DNA from: Strongyloides papillosus
Taxonomy: Eukaryota; Nematoda; Chromadorea; Rhabditida; Strongyloididae
Reading direction: 5' to 3'
DNA: 64,000 nt
Assembly: GCA_005656395.1 (NCBI GenBank)
Contig: SRSI01000048.1
Span: 1,612,001 to 1,676,000 of the forward strand
In this document: piece by piece, positions 1-11,935 of the stretch
Position numbering within the stretch: position 1 is the first letter of the stretch
Layout of the letters: each line of letters begins with the position of its first letter
Made by a program: the position numbers and the translations under genes
Notes under the pieces: model-generated
Databases searched by the model: none
What the model was told of the DNA's origin: nothing
Seen by the model: the letters and a program-made list of their open reading frames with translations, nothing else

Positions 1-839
1 ATTGATAAATATTATTATTTTTATACAGTTTTACCAGAGGAGAAACCAAACATTAAGGTAAGCAGACAAAATTATGTTTCCTTATCTTATTATTATTCAT
101 TTAGTTTGCTTTTTTACAAAAACTTTTAATGTAATGTTTGAATTTTAAATAAAATTAAAATGATGCATTAAAAAAACAAATATACTTTAGTTTAATATAA
201 ATGTTTAGAAAACAATTTTACTCTTTAAAATATAAACATTCATATCCTCATCAATAATTTAAAAAATAAATAATTTTTTAACTACACAGAAACTTGATTT
301 TTAATTATATTCATTATATCTAGTATAATAAGAAGTTATATAATACAGATAATTATAATAAAGTGAAGTATTATATACAAAATTTTAAATATTTACTTGC
401 TTCCCATGACAGCTTTCAAAAATACATATATTATCTTTTTATTTATTGTTTTTTTATACAACAATAGATCAAAGAGTTGTAAAGGAAAATGATAACATAA
501 ATTAGGAATATTTTTAAATGTATCTATAAATAAATAATGAGTGTTTTTTATATAATTGTAGAGGAAAGTTTAAATATTTGCTATCGTTTACATATATAAG
601 AATAAAGTGTTGTTTATTGGGTGGTTTTCACTTCGACCTTCTTGATATATTTCTTTGACAAACTTTATGGCGACAAAGAACAAAACTTCTTAACACATTA
701 TCTTTTATAATATCATAATGTTAATTATTAAAATTTCCATTTTTTAAAAATATTAGTAAAAAAATTTGCAAGTAACAAATATATTAAAAAAGATCAGTGT
801 ATACTTATCAATCGTTAGCATCCCTTTACATTAAATATA
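1..839. other. AT-rich intergenic DNA
   Basis: No coding exon, RNA gene or clear repeat is visible in this stretch. It is very AT-rich, with many homopolymer runs. It precedes the putative signal peptide of the broken gene that follows. Confidence 0.5.
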
Positions 840-2549
840 ATGAATATTGCAATTTTATTATTGTTTTATAATATCATCTTGATAAATGGGGAAATTATAA
901 AAATTTCTAAGAATATCATTTAGATTACATGTTGATTTTTTACAAGAAAAAACTAACACAGTGAAACGGATAGAAAAATAAATGATACCCATTATCATAT
1001 AGAATATGAAGAACATTTTATCAAAAAGTTAGATTGTAATATGAGATCATGTCTAAATATATTCTCCAGAATTTCAAAAGATAAAAAAAGATGGAAGACT
1101 TAGGGTACCACAGAATCAGTTATGCAAAGAAAGTATAGGTTATTATGAATAAATGAGTGATTATGAGTATGGTAAAATACCAAGAACAACTTTTAATAGA
1201 TATATAAGCACAAATATATCAAGTTATTTAATTTATTCATATACATTAAATTTTTATGGAGATAGTGAAAATAAAAATAATATAACAGTTCAAAAAACAG
1301 TATATTTTGAAATTATGCCTAAAGAAAAAGAATCGATTATTCATAAAGAATATAGTTCAGATGTACTTAATGTAAAATTATGAAAAATCATATTGTAACA
1401 GCTGGTAGACTTGTCTATATTGAAGGTTTTGGAAAAGAGATAAAACAAATATAAGTGAAAAAACATTATTTGATTACAAAAATTTTAGTATTCCACAAGT
1501 CCAAGAATATCATGTAGTGTATATTGAAGAATGGAAGATTTATACTCTTTTAAACCAATAAAATAAATATTAAATAATATGGAAATTATTTGTTATTATG
1601 ATTATAGTAAAGATAAAAAAGCTTTATTAAATCAATACATACTTTTAAAGTAAGAAATACCAAAGATAAATCACTAGAGAAAGAAAGATAGGTATCTTTC
1701 AGTTGAAAAAGTATTGAATAATCTAATTTTAAATGTGATTTAGCTGAAAGCATGTATGATATAAATTTCTCGAGATGGTTAAAACAGTTATACATTGATA
1801 AAGGTGTCAAAGTTAAAAATCCATATTGGATACCAGTTGTTGATTCTGTTGAAAAAGATTTTGTGAGTAGTAGATACTAACATTTTATACAATTTTTTAG
1901 GAAACGTCAAAAGATACTATATTAGTAGGATAAAGTTAAAAATAGAATCATTAGAAGGGATGCTAGTTAATACAAAATCAGTTAGGAAACTTGGATTTTT
2001 AACACATGTTAAAGAAAGCATTAAATGTCTTCTACTATTTTCAACATCTCTAGTAAATGGTAGCGTTGAAAATATTATTGATATTAGAAGTAAAAATGAT
2101 AGTTTACCAACTGAATTAACCTGTGGAAAACCGGATGATCAACCAATGAAATGGTATTATGATAATGAACCATTAAGTGAGGAGTAATTGAATTCTGAAT
2201 ACTCCTTACACTCATCATTATAAAATATAATGTTAATAAAAAATGTAATGAATTTACGAAAGGAAGCTATCATGGATTTTCAGGAAAAAATCCTAGTATT
2301 GGTTGTGATTTTACATTCAAATGTTTAGATAAATATTACAAAGTAGACGATTTAAAAAAGATGTATGATGAAGAGATAGCTGAATGTAATAATCTCAAAA
2401 GTTTATATGAGTTTAGTTATGAACAAGTTGGTATTGTTAAAAACGATGATTCTTATTTGATTTACAGGCCACATAATGGAATTAATGAATTGAAAGTTAT
2501 GGTGAATAATTTTATTAACTTTATTTTGATTATTTATATAGTGTTATAG
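840..2549 (+). pseudogene. Broken secreted or membrane protein gene
   Basis: An ATG at 840 opens a typical signal peptide (MNIAILLLFYNIILINGE), but the frame stops about ten codons later. Protein-like segments then follow in different frames: 1153-1380, about 1480-1560, 1740-1861, 1940-2187 and about 2230-2549. A credible small intron lies at 1862-1900 (GTGAGT...TTTTTTAG). Later segments contain cysteines (TCGKPDDQP, IGCDFTFKC, EECNNL-like) and end in a hydrophobic stretch (FINFILIIYIVL), so the ancestor was probably a secreted or membrane-anchored cysteine-containing protein. Changes of frame without splice sites argue for a pseudogene. I do not recognise the family. Missed introns could explain some of the frame changes. 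Confidence 0.5.
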
Positions 2550-3388
2550 TTTAAAAAGTTTATTTAGTATATCAATTATTTGTCATCACATTAAAGTGGT
2601 CATTTTTTTTCTGTTTAAAAATAAGGAATTTTTTACTATTACAAATACGTGTTACATACTTTTCAATTTACAATTAAACTTTTTTAATGTAATCTATATA
2701 TAAAAATAATATAATATTAATTATAAAAATGTAATGTTAATCCGATGCTGTATAACTTTCCTTGAAAAAGTAACATTTCTTAAGTTTTATAATTCTAGTT
2801 TTCACAACAAATTTATCTCAGAGAGTATTGAATGACTGGTGAATGACAAATAAAAATTAAAAGAACAACTTTTAAAAAGAATGATACAAGAGGCCAAATT
2901 ATTTTTTAGTAATATATATAACATTTTTAATTTTTTTTCTCAAGATCTCAAAATATTTTTGTTGTTAATGTATCAATAAACATTCTACATTTTTTAGAAC
3001 AGCATATCATTTCTTATTACATATTGTATTTTTAGTAATAATCATACTTTCTGAGATTCTTCTACATAAATGTTTTTTTCCTATAAAAATTTAATACTAT
3101 GAAAACTAAATATTCTAATAAATGATAACAAAAATAGCTAAACTTATTCATATTAACGGTGTGTTGTAGTTATAATTATGATACAAAAATGTTTGTTAAA
3201 ATGAGTTTTAATGTTTCCAATAATTAATATGTTTGATACAACACAACAAACAAAATTGTTTGATATCTAGTTAAATGAATATAAATATATGATTTCTATA
3301 AAAATACTTTACATTTCAAAATTAATAGGATTGTTAAATGGTTTATCATCAATATTTTCCTAATTTATAGTTAAAAAGTATTTTTTAG
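2550..3388. other. Intergenic region upstream of afadin
   Basis: AT-rich, with no coding potential visible. Its right end, TTTTTTAG at 3381-3388, directly abuts the afadin ATG. It is therefore either the 3' end of an intron after a non-coding exon or a spliced-leader acceptor. The second afadin copy has the same arrangement at 60451-60455. Confidence 0.45.
3381..3388 (+). promoter_or_regulatory. Splice/trans-splice acceptor abutting afadin ATG
   Basis: TTTTTTAG is followed directly by the ATG of copy 1, and TTTTTAG at 60449-60455 is followed directly by the ATG of copy 2. Conservation of an acceptor exactly at the start codon in both copies implies a real 3' splice site, either from an upstream leader exon or from spliced-leader addition, which nematodes use. 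Confidence 0.45.
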
Positions 3389-6300
3389 ATGTATGATTAT
3401 ATTGACTCGAAATCAGACTCATCACTTATAGAGGAAACTTACGAAACTAAACGAGAACAATTAATCGAATTAATAAAAAATTGGAATGAGAATAGACTTG
3501 AATTATTTGCTATTTCAATGCCTGAAGATGATGTAAGGATATAAATAAAATATTGAATAATATTATTTTTTAGAGCCTTGAAATTTATGGTGCTATGAGA
3601 TTTTATTTTCGTGATACAGGTGAAAAAGTATTTTCTAAATGTATAAGAGTCTCATCTACGGCTACAACAGAAAATGTCATTGAGGCATTAGTAGAAAAGT
3701 TTAGACCAGATATGAAAATGTTAACAACACCAGAATACTCTTTATGGGAGGCACATGGAAATGGTAATGAAAGGAAATTAGAAGCTAATGAGAGGCCGTT
3801 GCTAGTGCAATTGAATTGGCATAACGATGATAAAGATGGTAGATTTATACTAAAAAATGATAGTGAACCTGAAAAAATAACACGTAATAGGGGAAGATTT
3901 TCGAAAAGATTCAAAAATGAATTTAAAAAAAGATCTAAAAGTATTGAAAACATGGGTGGGATAGTGGAGGAATCAAAAAGTGTAACTGAAGAAATATTTA
4001 GTGATACGACCAGTAATCCATTCAATAGAACAATATCAAATCCTGAAATTGTTTTAAAAAAACGGCGAGAAAAAAAACTTGAGAACAAGCTTAAAGAAAT
4101 GACTGGTAACAATGGTGGGTCATTAAAGATATATGGTTATGATATTGATCCATCCAAAAATTATGTCTCTATTCTTGTTTCACTTTATGATAGAGCATCA
4201 AAAATATTAAGTGAAGCATTGGAGAAATATGGTCTTGGTAATGAAGATCCATCAAACTTTGTATTAACTCAGGTAACATTATTGATATATCATATGTTTT
4301 TGTTAATTTATCTTTTCTTTATAGAAAATCGTCCCACAAAAATTAATGAATGAAATTACAAAGTCTACTTCTAATATTCAAGAGGAGGTCAAAGATAATG
4401 GTGGAATATCTAATGAAATAATACTAGGTGAAGATGAATGTCCTTTATTAAGTTTTCTTTCCTATAAAGAAAACAAAAACTGCAATAAAACATCAGATAG
4501 TATGTTTTTCCTTTACATTATTAGTATAATTTTTATTTTATAGGTGAAATTATTTTTACATTAAAACGTCGTTCATCAATTACTCAAAATTCTAATCAGA
4601 ATTGTTCGAAAGACACCACAAAACCACAATATCAAAAGAATATGGATATATTACCTACTATCAGTTCAGAGTCATCCTGTTCTACGTATAAATTAGTTTG
4701 TAAAAGACCAATTATTGTACCGATTAACATTTTTACAGGAAAAGAAAATCATGATTGTAGTATTTTAATTCAACCTAATGTTACAATTATTGGATCAAGT
4801 CCAGAGCTAGGTGACTCGAGAACTCAAGGAATATTATTAAATGGTCCTAATGTTACGCCAAGACATTGTTTAATTTCCTTTTCAGAGGGTAATGTCTCAA
4901 TAACTCCACTAAACAATAGAAGTGTAGTTGAGGTAAATGGTCAAGAGATTACTTCAACAACTTTACTTAGAGATGGATTCACAATAAAAATTGGAGATAC
5001 AAATAAATTTAGGTTTTATTCAAATTCAATAGGTAATCCAACTATCTCTACATGTAATACTTTTGATCTAAATCCATATGCAACACCAATATTGATAAGA
5101 AGGAGACCATCACATAAAATTATGCCACCAACCAATTATAATATTTATCATCCAATTATGTATCCTCCTCAAAATTTACCAGGTTTAATAGATGTGAGTA
5201 ATCAATATGGAAATGATGAATTATTTTTATCTATATTAATTAATAGTTCAATAATTCAACTAGTTACTTTCCGTCCTGCTCCAGCATTTATCCTTTATAT
5301 GTCATTAAGGCATCGATCTTCAACGCTGTATAAGTCATCTTCTTCAATGGATATTAGAAATGAAGACCTCCAACAATATTTTAATATGATATGTAAGAAA
5401 ATAACACACGTTATCTACTCAACACCATCAAATGTAGATTCACTAGCATTCTGGTTAACTGTTTCCTCTGAATTACTTTTTATAATTCGATCAGATATCC
5501 ATCTTAACTTAATATTATCACAACTATCTGATAATTTATTTAATCTCGTAGAAAAATGCTTTTCATTATTAAATGATGCATGTCATATACAATTATCCCA
5601 TACAATGTGTTCATTCTTAAATGAAACAATTAATGATATGGAAGCAGCAAATGACACAATAATTGTTTTTGAAAGTATAATAAGTCAATTACATAGAAAT
5701 AATACAAATCCTGATTTGCAAATTCAAATATTTTCACAACTTTTTCATTATGTAAATATGTATATATTTAATTGGATCGTCGGTACAGAAGAAGGTTCTC
5801 GTTATTTAACACGTTCCTGGGCTATTCATTTGAAAGAGAGACTATCTAATATTAATAAATGGGCTGAAAGTCATGGGTTAGAGTTAGCTTTTGAATGCCA
5901 TATGGATAGAATACAACAAGCAGTTAATTTATTAATTACTCCTAAAACAATTGATCAAGTAGCAGTACTTGGTGCTACATGTTATAAGTTAAATTCACGT
6001 CAAATTGAATATTTATTAAGAAAGTATATCAATGACCCATCTGAATTACCAGTAACGGAGAATATTATTAATGATTGTATAAAATTATCACAATGCCAGG
6101 CAGATGAATCAACGAAAGAAGAAGGATTAACTGTTGAATTATTAGAAGAAAGAAGATTAAATGTTCCTTTTATTTTCCCACAGGAAGGATATATAGTAGA
6201 AATTCAAAAAGGTATTCCATCATGTTTAATGGAATTAATAGATTATCTAGAACGACAAAATGTATGTCGTTTTATTCCACTTACTAATTCTAATGGTTCT

Positions 6301-7830
6301 TGGAATGTTCACATGAAACGTAGTACTTTTGATTTTGATACATATTCTCAAGCGTCTACCGAATTTGTTTCATCTACCCATCGTATTAACATGCCTTCTA
6401 ATCAAGTTTTTGGTAGTTATAATGATTTGAAATTAGAAATTGTGTCAATATCGTTTACTAAAATTAATAATGGTATTGGTCTTTCAATTGTAGCAGCACA
6501 AGTAAGTTTATAATCAAATATTCTCTTAATATATATTTTTTAGAGTGCTGGAAATAAGAACATGGGAATTTATGTTAAACAAGTATTTGAAGGTGGTGCC
6601 GCTTATAGAGTAGGTTAAAATATTTTTATTTCTAAATTTTTATTTTTATAGGATGGCAGAATAGAACCTGGTGATCAATTATTATCATTAAATGGACACT
6701 CATTAATTGGTATAACGCAAGAAACAGCTGCTGATATTATGATAAAATGTAGTTCTCAATTGCATTTTGAGGTAGCAAAGCATGCCGCATTTCATAATGG
6801 TTTAGCTTCTTGGTTTTTTAAAGAAAGAAATAACCATAGTGCATCTTTTAGAAAAAATACACCAAGGCGTCAATCTTCAATAAGAAATAGCTCATATAAA
6901 TGTAGAACAAGTCGTCCACTCGTTATTCAGCCACAAAGAAAATCAAATACTTCTAATTTAAGTAATGGATACCAAATGAATAACTGTAGTTATGATTCAA
7001 TGTATAACATTCCAAGTCAAAGTACAAAGTCTTTAAGTGATATTTCCGTTGAATATGGAAGTCAACATTCAGTATCATCTTCACTACTAAAAAATTCAGT
7101 TCCAGTCGCTAATGTTGAACCTAACAACTTAATACTAAACAAAGATTATCCTAATAAAGATGAGAATATGCTGTTAGAAGAACTTCACGAAGAAGTAAAT
7201 GATGAAAAGTCAGAAATTAAAAATAATACAACCATTGACAATGATTCTTCAAAGGTAAACGAAATAATTCAACAGACAGACGATATTTCTATAACTCAAC
7301 AAACAGATTTAAATAACACAAGCATATTAGAGTCTAATCAACATGATACTTCTTCACAATCCATTTCATCGGGAATACCAGCGAAATTTGAAGAACAAGA
7401 GCCAAATGGAAATTCTTCAGCAGATAACATTAACTATAGTCACAATGATCTTGAGAATAAAATAGATACTTTGGTTGAAGATGTAGAAAACCTAAATGTA
7501 TCGATTGAGGATAATAAGTGTCAAAACAATAGTTTGAGTATTCAAGAAGTTGAACAATTATCTAATGAGAAGGAGAATAGAAAACTTTTGCAAATTGATG
7601 ATGTAGAAAATAATTTAGATATCTTGAGACTAATGGAACAAGAAGGTAATGATATCGATGAACCAAGAGTACAAATAATAGGTATTAATGAAACTTATAA
7701 TGATCCAAGAACAAGAAGATTAAGTGAAATCCATTCTCGATTAAGTAAAACAAATATAGATGGGAGTAATCTTGATTTTAAAGATAAAATGAAAATGTTT
7801 GATAATTCATTAAAAGAAGGTTCATCGTAA
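3389..7830 (+). CDS. afd-1: Afadin-like protein, RA-FHA-DIL-PDZ (complete, six exons)
   Basis: Actin-binding junction scaffold that in animals links Ras-family GTPases and nectin/cadherin adhesion to the cortex. Exons, joined by GT...AG introns in consistent phase, are 3389-3532, 3574-4272, 4325-4499, 4544-6501, 6544-6609 and 6652-7830, giving about 1406 residues. Ras-association domain 1 is near residues 50-140 (MRFYFRDTGEKVFSK). A second RA region lies near 230-300 (GGSLKIYGYDI). An FHA domain lies near 388-500 (NVTIIGSS, TPRHCLISF, VEVNG), and a DIL (dilute/class V myosin) region near 560-890. A PDZ domain lies near 970-1055 (GIGLSIVAAQ, GRIEPGDQLLSLNG) and is split by two introns. The tail is Asn/Ser/Glu-rich and looks disordered. 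This order is diagnostic of afadin/canoe. The start Met sits immediately after a TTTTTTAG acceptor. Confidence 0.93.
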
Positions 7831-9262
7831 AAAAGTTCTTATTACCACGGTTCACAATTAATTAATTTTATATATAAGTCAGACAAGTAATTATGTACAT
7901 ATATTTATATCTTTTTTACAACAATAAATGATTTGAAGTATCTTGGAAACTTTAGATTTACTAATAATAATTTTTTAATTTTTTTGTAAATATTAATCAC
8001 GAAAGATGTAATTGATAAAAAAAGTCTCAATATACACAGAAAACCTAAACATGTCGGTTTGACCGACCATCCTGGAAATATTACCAACTGCAGGTGATGT
8101 TAAAATAACCGGCCATGCAAAATGAGTAAAACCGCAGGCTACAAAATCATCAAATGTGCCCATTTTTTATACATAGTGTATATTTCAATTCGACATGTTT
8201 AAACTTTCTGCGTATAGAGATAATTTTTAAAAATTACTTGCATTAAAAAATTGTTTTTACATATATAACATTTTATGCTATATTTAGTAAAACAATGTTA
8301 CTGCAAAATTTTATCTATAAATAGATCTTTTAGCAAAATATTTATAAAAATAATATTATAGAAAAAAACTTATCAAAACTTTTTAATCTGATATTTGTAA
8401 ATTACAATTTGATCAAGCTTTAACTGTATATATTTTTATTATTACTTTACAAAGAAGATATTTCATGCTTTGCCTTGAACCTACTTAAAATGTCTTCTAC
8501 TATGCCTTATACACTTATATTTGTATTTTACATGTACAAAATAGTTTCTCAGCATTTTAAAAAATTTTTAAATGCTAAAACCAAAGTATTTTATCGCTAA
8601 GGAAATTTTATTTCATTAAACTTATTTACCTACTTAGCATAGCCTATATTATATACTAAAACAATTTTTAAGTACTAATAATTTTAAAAAATGACTTTTA
8701 ATACTGTAAAAATATAATCCATGGGTAATAAAATTAAATTTAATTATCTCAAAAACTGTATAGAAGCCTTGTTACGACATTGAAATATTCTTTTAGACAG
8801 GGTTACGGATTTTTCAAATTATATAAATTTCATATAATGTTTCACAGTTAAATTTTGAGATAAATGACTTCGAAAATTTTTTTCCAATAATTATATCTAC
8901 ACAGTGCAATCATTGCTATGTAGGAATTTTAAGAATTTTTATTAGATACAAATCCATTTTTTTATTATTTTAAAAAATCATCGCTGCGTCAACGATCAAA
9001 GTACTCGATTCCTGATACAACATAGTATGATGCATTTAAGATTATATAAAACAAATAATGAAATCGACAATATCTACTGAATTTATTTATAATGTTAATA
9101 TTACTAGTTAAAAAATACGATAATAAAAAATTTACGTACATTAATCAAATTAAATATATAAGAAATTTAAAAATATCTTATTGTTTATTTATTATGTATT
9201 ATAAAAATTAATTTAATTTCACCAAAAAGAGATTGTTAGATTTTTACCCACTTCTAATTAGT
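7831..9262. other. Intergenic AT-rich DNA
   Basis: Follows the afadin stop codon. No convincing exon, RNA gene or repeat was seen. Short ORFs here, such as the minus-strand one near 7905-8087, have no signal peptide, domain or splice context. Confidence 0.45.
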
Positions 9263-9758
9263 TTAATGATAAAAAGGGTAATTACCAAAAAGATTATTGC
9301 AGAGAACGACGTCTGGATCATATATGACATATAAGGCTTCCATTATTTCTCTTCCCAATTTTTTTTGTGTATCCCAATAGTTAGTGACCATATCTCTCTA
9401 AAAGAAATAGTTATTTAACCATAGAAAATGAACATACAGGAAGTTCCTTCATTCTTACATAGGAGAAAAAATTATCCTCATTCTTTTTCTTCCATTCTAC
9501 TAGATATACGCAAAGTCTTCCGTCCTTTACTAACATGGCATCAACTATCTTTATGGGTACAGGTCTCTCATCAATATAATCTTTCTTCATTGATTGTTCG
9601 GTGGTCTCTGAGTTGTCTCCATTACTGTATGAAGTTCCTTGAAAATCGCTAATTTCCGATTTTGTCCACCTATTAATTTTTTCCTTATTTGAATCCTCAT
9701 TTAGATGAAGCATTTGCAAAAATTCAAAAACCGTTAATGTATTATTATCAATAAATTC
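9263..9758 (-). CDS. HP1-like chromo-shadow protein (partial, two exons)
   Basis: Two minus-strand exons, 9758-9438 and 9397-9263, join in phase across a 40-bp GTATGT...TTTTAG intron and end at a TAA. The predicted segment contains PVPIKIVDAMLVKDGRLCVY and LVEWKKKNEDNFFSYVRMKE, then RDMVTNYWDTQKKLG. The pattern of a hydrophobic strand, an L-x-EWK-type core, acidic residues, A/V-x-x-K and a C-terminal amphipathic helix fits the chromo-shadow domain of HP1 proteins, which dimerises and recruits partners to heterochromatin. The 5' exon begins at an acceptor (TATATAG before GAATTT), so at least one upstream exon is missing. I found no chromodomain in the next 1 kb. It could be a functional gene with a distant first exon or a gene remnant. 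No internal stop is present. Confidence 0.5.
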
Positions 9759-10300
9759 CTATATAAATACGCTCCTAGGTAGTATATATCTGCATATGCA
9801 ATTGAAAAATTTAAATTAAATTTTAATAAAATAATTTTATGAAGAGTTAAAAAATTATGAAATGTCAAAATTCCAATAACATAGAAATATTCTAAAGGTT
9901 AATTTAGAAATTTTTATATTATTAATACTGTAGTATTACGTATCATTGAATTTCACACAATATATCATATTATTGAAGTTATAATTAAAATCATATGATC
10001 TGGTTACAATTAAGTTAGAATTTGTTAATAAATCTTGTATTCTTATTACAAAATTGAGATTTTTTAAATACTTTTTTAACATTTATTCTAGAAGATGATT
10101 TTCTTCGTAAAAAGTTCACCAGTCTGATTTTTTTGATGAGGCTAGTTTACATAAGCACTATATAATGGATAAGGAGTTTTGAATAAAGAGAATTCAAAAA
10201 TGAATTCAATGAATTAGAAAAAATTAAAAAACCAATATAAAGTTTATACTTATGTTTTAATTTTCATTTAAGTATTCATGAGTTGATATGTACCCAATTT
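9759..10300. other. Intergenic DNA, no feature recognised
   Basis: Expected location of the missing 5' exon of the chromo-shadow gene. No chromodomain-like exon was found on the minus strand. Confidence 0.3.
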
Positions 10301-10429
10301 ATTTAGAGGAGTAACGAGGCAGATCAAATTTTTTTCGATATTGAAACTTTTTTATAACTTAATATATGTAACTTTATGTGCTGATTTCAAAAAACGCAAT
10401 ATTTTTTTGATCTGAAGTCCCGTTCTTGA

Positions 10430-11935
10430 GATACAGCTAATTAAAGGTGTTTTGGTGTGTTAGTCTTGACCCCCTTAGAGTTATTCGTTTTATCTGAAAT
10501 TTTACAGGTATATATAGTTTTAGATACTAATAATATAAAAATAAAAAAAAGTTAAAATTTCAAGCTCATTCTTGAGATTTTGGATTTTTTCCAAAATGGC
10601 CGTAAAAAACTTAAATTCTTACATTTTAAAATGATATATCAGGATTCAGAGAAGGAAATCGAAAAAAACAAAAAAAGATATCCTAAGTTTCTCTTTAACT
10701 TACATTTTGAGTATAATTCCAAGGAAATTGAAAAACTTTAAGTACCATAAAACCGTTGTTGAAAGTTTTTGAAAAAAAATTTTTTGTATTTTTTTAAAAA
10801 AAGTATGTCAAGATGAAACTTTTTGAGAAAGGTGTTTTTACAACTTTTATGTAGAATTAAATTCTCTATCGAATGATATATATATATCATGTTGATTCAT
10901 TTATCCGTTCCCAAGATATAAAGAAAAATGTGATTTTTTAATTTTTTAAAAAAGTGATATTTTTTAGTTTCAAGAAAGGAAAAAAGTTTCAATACGTCAA
11001 TTTTTTCAGAATCTCTTGAATTTCCCCCTTAGAGAAATTTTTTGCGAATATTTTAAGATATTAACCGTTCATTTAACTCTTTTCATTGTTGAGTTAGTCA
11101 AAAAACAAATTGGTCAATTTTTTTTTATAATTTTTAAATTTTAAGAAAAAAGTATGCAAAGATGAAACTTTTTCAATACGAAATGTTCACAAAATTTATG
11201 TGAAATTTAATTCTCTATCGAATGACATATAGATCGTCTTAATTCCATTATCCGTTGTCGAGATACATCTAATTAAGTACCAAATTCTGAAATTCGGTAC
11301 CTCCATTTTTTCGTCAATACCGATATTTTTATTCAAAATTTCACATATAGACGTAATTTTTAATGCTTATTATATGCAAACTATAAAATTTACCAAAAAA
11401 GTCCGATCCCGGAAATAGTAAGTCATCGAAAATTCCCCTAGATTTCAGAGGAAAAGTATACTTTTTAAATGGTTTTCGTTTTCTGTACTTATTTCTATAA
11501 AAATAAAAAATACATTTTAATGTGGTCGATAGAAAAAATAAATATTAGATTCATTTGAATTTTTGCTTTTGAGATACATCTATTTAAATGAGAATAATCT
11601 TAAAATGTTGTGATCCCCTAAAACTCTTTAAAAATAATCCTAATAACTAGAAATTTCACAGGTACGTCAATTTCTTATGGTTGTTATGTATAAACAATAA
11701 AATTTACAAAAAAGTCCGATCCCGAAAATAGTAAGTCATCGAAAATTCCCCTATATCTCAGAGGAAAAGTTTACTTCTTAAATGGTTTTGGTTATATGCA
11801 CTATTTTTTGTTAAAATGAAAATGTATTTTAAATATGTTGAACAGAAAAAATAAATATTAGCTTTATTTGAATTTTTGCTCTTGAGATACATCTACTTCA
11901 GTAAGAATAATATTAAAATTTGTAATCTCCCCAAA
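10430..11935. repeat. Degenerate tandem satellite, ~310-360 bp units
   Basis: Related phrases recur in the same order. GAGATACATCTAATTAA-like boxes occur near 10432, 11268, 11574 and 11886. The phrase AAGATGAAACTTTTT followed by TCTATCGAATGA occurs near 10810-10880 and again near 11155-11230. GTCCGATCCC plus AGTAAGTCATCGAAAATTCC occurs near 11401 and 11714. The last two units are about 313 bp apart and clearly alignable over most of their length. No ORF is present. I see a diverged tandem array, not a transposon with recognisable ends. Confidence 0.65.

Noticed and set aside
3603..4112. 169-residue open frame antisense to afadin exon 2
   Set aside because: It lies wholly opposite a conserved coding exon and has no start context, domain or splice support. 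The matching antisense frame in copy 2 (60919-61176) is also explained by sense-strand constraint.
9428..9652. 74-residue plus-strand frame opposite the chromo-shadow exon
   Set aside because: The minus strand gives a spliceable product with chromo-shadow features; the plus-strand frame has none.
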